The notes under the pieces: model-generated
Databases searched by the model: none
The model's input: the letters and a program-made list of their open reading frames with translations, nothing else
Told to the model about the DNA's origin: nothing
Part shown: positions 13,648-14,357 of the stretch, piece after piece
How positions within the stretch are numbered: the stretch's first letter is position 1
How the letters are laid out: every line of letters starts with the position of its first letter
Translations under genes and position numbers: made by a program
Assembly: GCF_937858865.1 (NCBI RefSeq)
Contig: NZ_CALLYO010000429.1
Coordinates: 1 to 14,357 of the forward strand
Direction: 5' to 3'
Length of the DNA: 14,357 nt
From: an uncultured Amaricoccus sp.
GTDB taxonomy: Bacteria > Pseudomonadota > Alphaproteobacteria > Rhodobacterales > Rhodobacteraceae

Positions 13648-13727
13648 GACCCCCTCCCCGCCACGCGGCGCCCACCTTGCGACGGACGGGGCGCGACCTT
13701 ACAGATCGGCCCCGGAAAGGAAAGCCC
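13648..13727. promoter_or_regulatory. Shared hemE/hemC divergent promoter region
   Basis: These 80 nt must hold start signals for at least one of the two divergent genes. On the plus strand TTGCGA (13677-13682) and TACAGA (13700-13705) are 17 bp apart, a weak sigma-70-like pair that would leave a leader of about 16 nt before hemC. On the minus strand only a poor TGTAAG is visible. AAAGGAAAG before GTG 13728 and GGGGAGGGGG before GTG 13647 are the ribosome sites. Confidence 0.4.
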
Positions 13728-14357
13728 GTGGCCCTCGATCTCCCCGACCCCGAGCGGCGGCTCCGCATCGGCACCCGCGGCAGCCCGCTGGCGCTGGCGC
13801 AGGCGCGCGAGGCGCGCGACCGGCTGATGGCGGCGCACGGCCTGCCCGAGGCGGCCTTCGAGCTCGTCGTGATCAGGACGACCGGCGACCGGGTGCAGGA
13901 CCGCTCGCTCTCGACGCTGGGCGGCAAGGGGCTCTTCACCCGCGAGATCGAGGAGGCGCTCATCGCCGGCACGATCGACATCGCGGTGCATTCGATGAAG
14001 GACATGCCGACGCTGCAGCCCGCGGGGCTGGCGATCTCGGCGCTGCTGCCGCGCGAGGACCCGCGCGACGCCTTCGTCTCGCAGGCGGCCGCGTCGCTCG
14101 CGGCGCTGGCGCCGGGGCGCGTCGTCGGCAGCTCGAGCCTCAGGCGGCGGGCGCAGGTGCTGCATCGGCGGCCGGAGCTCCGGGTGGTGGAGTTCCGCGG
14201 CAGCGTGCAGACGCGGCTGCGCAAGCTCGAGGAGGGGGTGGCGGCGGCGACGCTCCTCGCCATGGCCGGGCTGCGGCGGCTCGGCATCGCGGCGATGGCG
14301 CGGCCGATCGAGCCGGAGGAGATGCTGCCCGCCATCGCCCAGGGCGCCATCGGCATC
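13728..14357 (+). CDS. hemC: Hydroxymethylbilane synthase HemC (porphobilinogen deaminase), 3' end cut by window
   Basis: Polymerises four porphobilinogens to hydroxymethylbilane, two steps before HemE. The window shows 210 codons, open to the last base. The family order is intact: IGTRGSPLALAQA (14-26), RTTGDRVQD (50-58), GGKGLFTREIEEAL (65-78), AVHSMKDMP (86-94) with the catalytic Asp92, and GSSSLRRRAQ (134-143). FRGSVQTRLRKLEEG (156-170) has Ser where many homologs have Asn (RGNV), and the end reaches AIAQGAIGI (202-210). The dipyrromethane-attachment cysteine lies further downstream and is not visible. The GTG start at 13728 with AAAGGAAAG upstream gives the usual short N-terminus. About 100 further residues are expected beyond the window. 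Confidence 0.96.
   Translation, partial: MALDLPDPERRLRIGTRGSPLALAQAREARDRLMAAHGLPEAAFELVVIRTTGDRVQDRSLSTLGGKGLFTREIEEALIAGTIDIAVHSMKDMPTLQPAGLAISALLPREDPRDAFVSQAAASLAALAPGRVVGSSSLRRRAQVLHRRPELRVVEFRGSVQTRLRKLEEGVAAATLLAMAGLRRLGIAAMARPIEPEEMLPAIAQGAIGI

Noticed and set aside
12578..14356. 592-codon minus-strand frame covering hemC and hemE
   Set aside because: Shadow of the hemC plus strand joined to an out-of-frame reading of hemE.

Overview
The window looks like chromosomal DNA of a motile, high-GC alphaproteobacterium, most likely Rhodobacterales (Rhodobacteraceae/Paracoccaceae). The reasons are the flgF-flgG-flgA-flgH order, a short SAF-type FlgA, an SLT transglycosylase gene leading into flhA-fliR-flhB, and divergent hemE/hemC. 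This placement rests on recalled gene order and protein style, not on a database search. I see no rRNA, tRNA, CRISPR array, transposase or phage gene.

Layout. 1-219 is a leader without a convincing gene. 220-3466 (+) is a tightly packed flagellar operon: flgF (proximal rod), flgG (distal rod), flgA (P-ring chaperone), flgH (L-ring lipoprotein) and a FliL-family protein, closed by an 11-bp-stem hairpin. 3507-3969 is non-coding and carries a candidate promoter inside a 10-bp inverted repeat. 3970-5700 (+) is a two-gene metabolic unit: a selenium-binding protein/methanethiol oxidase (SELENBP1 family) and a plant-type [2Fe-2S] ferredoxin.

10849-5703 (-) is a second flagellar operon that converges on the ferredoxin with a 2-nt gap. 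In transcription order it holds a secreted lytic transglycosylase, flhA, fliR, flhB and a small FliJ-like coiled-coil gene, every junction being a stop/start overlap. FlhA, FlhB and FliR are core parts of the flagellar type III export gate. The transglycosylase probably opens peptidoglycan for the rod built by FlgF/FlgG, and FlgH (assisted with the P-ring by FlgA) forms the outer-membrane bushing. The metabolic pair therefore sits inside a flagellar locus.

11911-11015 (-) encodes a dienelactone hydrolase with a Tat-like leader. 12081-12605 (+) holds two adjacent unrecognised small genes of 71 and 72 aa that are clear paralogs of each other. The window ends with divergent heme-biosynthesis genes: hemE (-) and the first 210 codons of hemC (+), which runs off the edge.

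The best candidates for something undescribed are the tandem small-protein pair with similar upstream motifs, the methanethiol oxidase-ferredoxin pair with its palindrome-bracketed promoter, and a CtrA-like site upstream of the export operon. Nothing here looks like a defence system or a mobile island.
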